NCBI RefSeq assembly: GCF_025136295.1
Contig: NZ_CP062788.1
Location: forward strand, 3,551,588 to 3,615,587
DNA length: 64,000 bases
Direction of reading: 5' to 3'
Origin: Aestuariispira ectoiniformans
GTDB lineage: Bacteria; Pseudomonadota; Alphaproteobacteria; UBA8366; Aestuariispiraceae
The position numbers and the translations under genes are program-made. Every line of letters starts with the position of its first letter. The first letter of the stretch is position 1. This document shows positions 61,752 to 64,000 of this stretch, in pieces. The notes under the pieces were generated by a model that made no database searches, was not told the DNA's origin, and was given only the letters and a program-made list of their open reading frames with translations.

Positions 61752-62711
61752 ATGCGCGCCAGCCGCCTTCTGACCATTCTGATTCTGTTACAACGCCGTG
61801 GCCGGGTGACCGCGCAGGATCTGGCCTATCGTTTCGAGGTTTCCAAACGCACCATCTATCGCGACATGGACGAGTTAAGCGCCGCAGGCGTCCCCCTTTA
61901 TGCCGACCGGGGCGTTGGCGGCGGCTTTGCCCTTTACGATGACTTCAGAACGGACCTGACCGGCCTCACCAATGCCGAGGCCAAGGCACTGGCCATGGCC
62001 GGGCTGCCGGAGGTCGCGCTGGAGCTGGGTTTTGCCACCGAGGCATCGGCGGCGCGGCTCAAACTTCTGGCGGCCGTTCCTGTCGAGGCCCGGAAGGATG
62101 CGACCCATATCGCCGAATGCTTCCACCTGGACCCGGTGGACTGGTATCAGCGCGCGGGGCCGCCGGCTGCACTGGCCAAAGTGGCGGCAGCGGTCTGGCA
62201 GTCCCGCCACCTGCACCTTAGCTATCGCAGTTGGAATGGAACCTCTGACAAGGAGGTGGCGCCCTTCGGCCTCGTGCTTAAAGGCAGTGACTGGTATCTG
62301 CTTGCAGAGCGCAAGGGCCGTGAGGCGATCTACAAGGTTGCCTCCATCGAAAAGGCGGAGGTTCTCGACACCCATTTCAGGCGCCCTGACGATTTCGACC
62401 TGCGACGCATATGGCGGGAGAAGGTCGGGCGATTCGAAAACAGCCTGCAACGGCTTACCGCCCGTATCCGTGTCTCCCCGAAAGCGCTTTCACGGCTGCC
62501 GAGATTGGGGGCAACCGCCGTAGAGGCCGTCAACGCCGCCCACCCCGATCATGATGGATGGCGCGAGGCGGATATTCCTATCGAGGGCATCTCCCACGCT
62601 GCCAGCGAACTGCTGGTCTTCACGGACCAGATAGAAGTGCTTGCGCCGCAGGAACTACGCGACGAAATCACCCGCCGCGCAACTGCAATCGCCAGACTTT
62701 ACACATCTTAA
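61752..62711 (+). CDS. YafY-family HTH/WYL transcriptional regulator
   Basis: 319 residues from ATG 61752. The N-terminal winged helix ('RLLTILILLQRRGRVTAQDLAYRFEVSKRTIYRDM' in pieces) is of DeoR/HTH_11 type. The middle region carries a WYL domain at about 140-210 ('LHLSYRSWNG...VAPFGLVLKGSDWYLLAE') and a WCX extension at the C-terminus. WYL regulators sense nucleotides or other ligands and often control the divergent gene. The stop TAA overlaps the convergent methyltransferase stop by four bases (TTAA). Confidence 0.87.
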   Translation: MRASRLLTILILLQRRGRVTAQDLAYRFEVSKRTIYRDMDELSAAGVPLYADRGVGGGFALYDDFRTDLTGLTNAEAKALAMAGLPEVALELGFATEASAARLKLLAAVPVEARKDATHIAECFHLDPVDWYQRAGPPAALAKVAAAVWQSRHLHLSYRSWNGTSDKEVAPFGLVLKGSDWYLLAERKGREAIYKVASIEKAEVLDTHFRRPDDFDLRRIWREKVGRFENSLQRLTARIRVSPKALSRLPRLGATAVEAVNAAHPDHDGWREADIPIEGISHAASELLVFTDQIEVLAPQELRDEITRRATAIARLYTS

Positions 62712-63364
62712 CCGGGTTTCACCCGAAACAGGGCGTGGATGACGCCGATATCGTCACTGAAATCTTCATTACAGGGAAGATAGGGCTTCGGTTCGCTGAT
62801 CATGACGGGAGACCAGAACCTCCGTTTCTCCATATCGCCAACCAGTGCGTCGAACGCTTCCTCCGCCCAACGGTCCTCACGATGGGTGAAAAGGATATGA
62901 CCACCAGCCCGGACAATACGGCAGAGGTCCGTCAGCAACGCCTCCGCATCCTCAATATAGGTCATCACGCCAACACAGGCGGCGGCATCAAAGGCATCAT
63001 CCGCCAACGGTAACGGGATGACCTGCAGGTCGTGCCGCTGCAAGCGTGCATAATTCCCATGCCGAGTAGCAATTTCGAGGGAGGCCGCAGAAATGTCCAG
63101 CCCCTCAACCCCGCAGTCAAACCGGTCTCTCAGGGCGGCGGCCAACAGCCCGGTCCCGCAGCCGACATCCAGAATCGCGCCTCCAGGCTTCACACAGCCC
63201 GCAAGCGCCTCTGCGGCATCATCGGCGGCTCTGTAGTTCCAGTCCTTGAGGGTGTCGTTATAGGTCTCTGCCCAGTCGTTATAATAGGCCTCAACCTCTT
63301 TCGGGTTCTTCGACCCGGCCTTGAGAGACTGAAATCCCTGCTTCGGTAAATCTCCTGCCGTCAT
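62708..63364 (-). CDS. Class I SAM-dependent methyltransferase
   Basis: 218 residues. Rossmann fold with motif I 'ILDVGCGTGLLAAALRDRF', motif II 'VEGLDISAASLEIA', 'YARLQRHDLQVIPLPLADDAFD' and motif IV-VI 'CRIVRAGGHILFTHRED'. The N-terminal 'YYNDWAETYNDTLKDWNYRAADDAAE' resembles small-molecule methyltransferases (Williams-Beuren/UbiE-like). Substrate unknown. It converges on the WYL-regulator gene and precedes the epimerase fragment on the same strand by about 75 bases in reverse order. Confidence 0.82.
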   Translation of the reverse strand: MTAGDLPKQGFQSLKAGSKNPKEVEAYYNDWAETYNDTLKDWNYRAADDAAEALAGCVKPGGAILDVGCGTGLLAAALRDRFDCGVEGLDISAASLEIATRHGNYARLQRHDLQVIPLPLADDAFDAAACVGVMTYIEDAEALLTDLCRIVRAGGHILFTHREDRWAEEAFDALVGDMEKRRFWSPVMISEPKPYLPCNEDFSDDIGVIHALFRVKPG

Positions 63365-63440
63365 CGTCTCCCCCAGTCATGATTATCTGTCATGGCCAAC
63401 GGTAGCGCGAACGGTGGGTATTGTCAGCAGCCCCTCCCCT

Positions 63441-64000
63441 TTAAGAGGAGGATGTCTCTCCGCTCAATACGGCGTTATGGCCGTAGAATTTCTTGTACCA
63501 CTCGACAAATTTGGGCAGCCCTACATCAATCGGCGTCGTTGGTTCATAGCCAAAGTCGCGCCGCATGGGTTCCACATCGGCATAGGTTACAGGCACGTCG
63601 CCATCCTGCATTGGCTGGAAGTCGATCTTGGCTTTCTGGCCGGTCGCCTTTTCCAGCACCTCGATCATATGCATCAACTCTTCGGAGCGGTTATTGCCGA
63701 TATTATAGACCCGATGCGGCGCAGCCTTGCCATCGTCGGCAGGCGGATTGTCGAGGCAGGAGATAATACCGCTGACGATATCGTCAACATAGGTGAAATC
63801 GCGCTTCATCTGGCCATTGTTGAAAACCGGGATCTCCTCGCCCGCAAACATTTTGCGGGTAAAGATGAAGGCCGCCATATCCGGACGCCCCCAGGGTCCG
63901 TAAACGGTGAAGAAACGCAGGCCCGTCTGCGGAATGCGATAGAGATGGGAATAGCAATGGCCCATCAGTTCGTCCGCCTTCTTGGTCGCGGCATAAAGCG
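63441..64000 (-). CDS. NAD-dependent nucleotide-sugar epimerase (C-terminal part, truncated by window)
   Basis: The frame runs off the right edge, so the N-terminal NAD-binding GxxGxxG is not seen. Visible are the catalytic 'YAATKK' (YxxxK), 'TGLRFFTVYGPWGRPDMAAF', 'RDFTYVDDIVSGI', and the C-terminal 'YEPTTPIDVGLPKFVEWYK'. This pattern fits the UDP-glucuronate 4-epimerase/GalE-like extended SDR group ('PWGRPDMA' is typical of UDP-glucuronate epimerases). It would provide galacturonate or galactose donors for envelope polysaccharides. At least 186 residues are present. Confidence 0.85.
   Translation of the reverse strand, partial: LYAATKKADELMGHCYSHLYRIPQTGLRFFTVYGPWGRPDMAAFIFTRKMFAGEEIPVFNNGQMKRDFTYVDDIVSGIISCLDNPPADDGKAAPHRVYNIGNNRSEELMHMIEVLEKATGQKAKIDFQPMQDGDVPVTYADVEPMRRDFGYEPTTPIDVGLPKFVEWYKKFYGHNAVLSGETSSS

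Overview
The window reads as chromosomal DNA of an alphaproteobacterium, probably a free-living Rhodospirillales-like or related marine or aquatic lineage; I cannot name a genus. The best evidence is a circularly permuted, two-piece tmRNA gene next to an alphaproteobacterial-type SspB. The three-gene pntAA-pntAB-pntB layout and paired NrdR-like boxes at split nrdA and nrdB loci fit as well. Coding density is high, base composition is uniform, and the only mobile element is one IS1182-family insertion. I saw no tRNA or rRNA genes and no CRISPR array.

Layout. 0-5 kb: the end of a TAXI-type TRAP receptor, an SRAP DNA-crosslink repair protein, and a leftward membrane-stress operon encoding an RHH-like protein, PspA, YqiJ and the flotillin YqiK. 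5-15 kb: ribonucleotide reductase nrdA and, 6.5 kb away, nrdB, flanking a complete oppABCDF peptide importer and a lone M15 peptidase. 15-25 kb: a DJ-1/PfpI protein, a gamma-butyrobetaine-hydroxylase-like dioxygenase, histidine catabolism (hutG, then hutI and hutF diverging around a HutC-like operator), a GNAT coupled to hutF, TerC, an M23 peptidase and xseA. 24.6-33.7 kb: the ohrR/ohr peroxide pair, purD, pmbA, a P1 self-cleaving aminopeptidase, a VOC protein, RarD, and a subtilase followed by a stand-alone prodomain-like lipoprotein. 33.7-42.2 kb: class I fumarase, sspB, permuted ssrA, a hybrid-length sensor kinase, thyA-folA, trxB, a bactofilin and rnpB. 42-51.5 kb: a DHA2 exporter, a periplasmic PDC protein beside a chemoreceptor, a Kef antiporter, a small exported protein, a solute-binding protein and the IS1182 element. 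51.5-64 kb: the proton-pumping transhydrogenase operon, whose alpha-1 subunit carries a histone-H1-like Lys/Ala tail; Hsp20; PepF; an acyl-CoA synthetase with an OsmC protein; a GlxA-type regulator; a NIPSNAP protein divergent from a WYL regulator; a methyltransferase; and a nucleotide-sugar epimerase cut by the window edge.

How parts fit together. SsrA and SspB are two components of one pathway: tagging stalled polypeptides and delivering them to ClpXP. NrdA has no N-terminal ATP-cone, so dATP feedback may fall to the transcriptional repressor NrdR, whose candidate paired sites lie ahead of both nrd genes. OhrR and Ohr share near-identical palindromes. The hut genes encode the deiminase/deformylase (two-step) branch of histidine breakdown. 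Four convergent gene pairs end in 4-nt overlapping stop codons, so they lack intergenic terminators.

The most unusual items are the PntAA tail, the I9-like lipoprotein next to the subtilase, the RHH-PspA-YqiJ-YqiK operon with a nearby palindromic cluster, the IS1182 insertion that duplicated a terminator hairpin, and the candidate regulatory RNA structures ahead of oppA and hsp20. I did not find a wholly new multi-gene system that I could defend from sequence alone.
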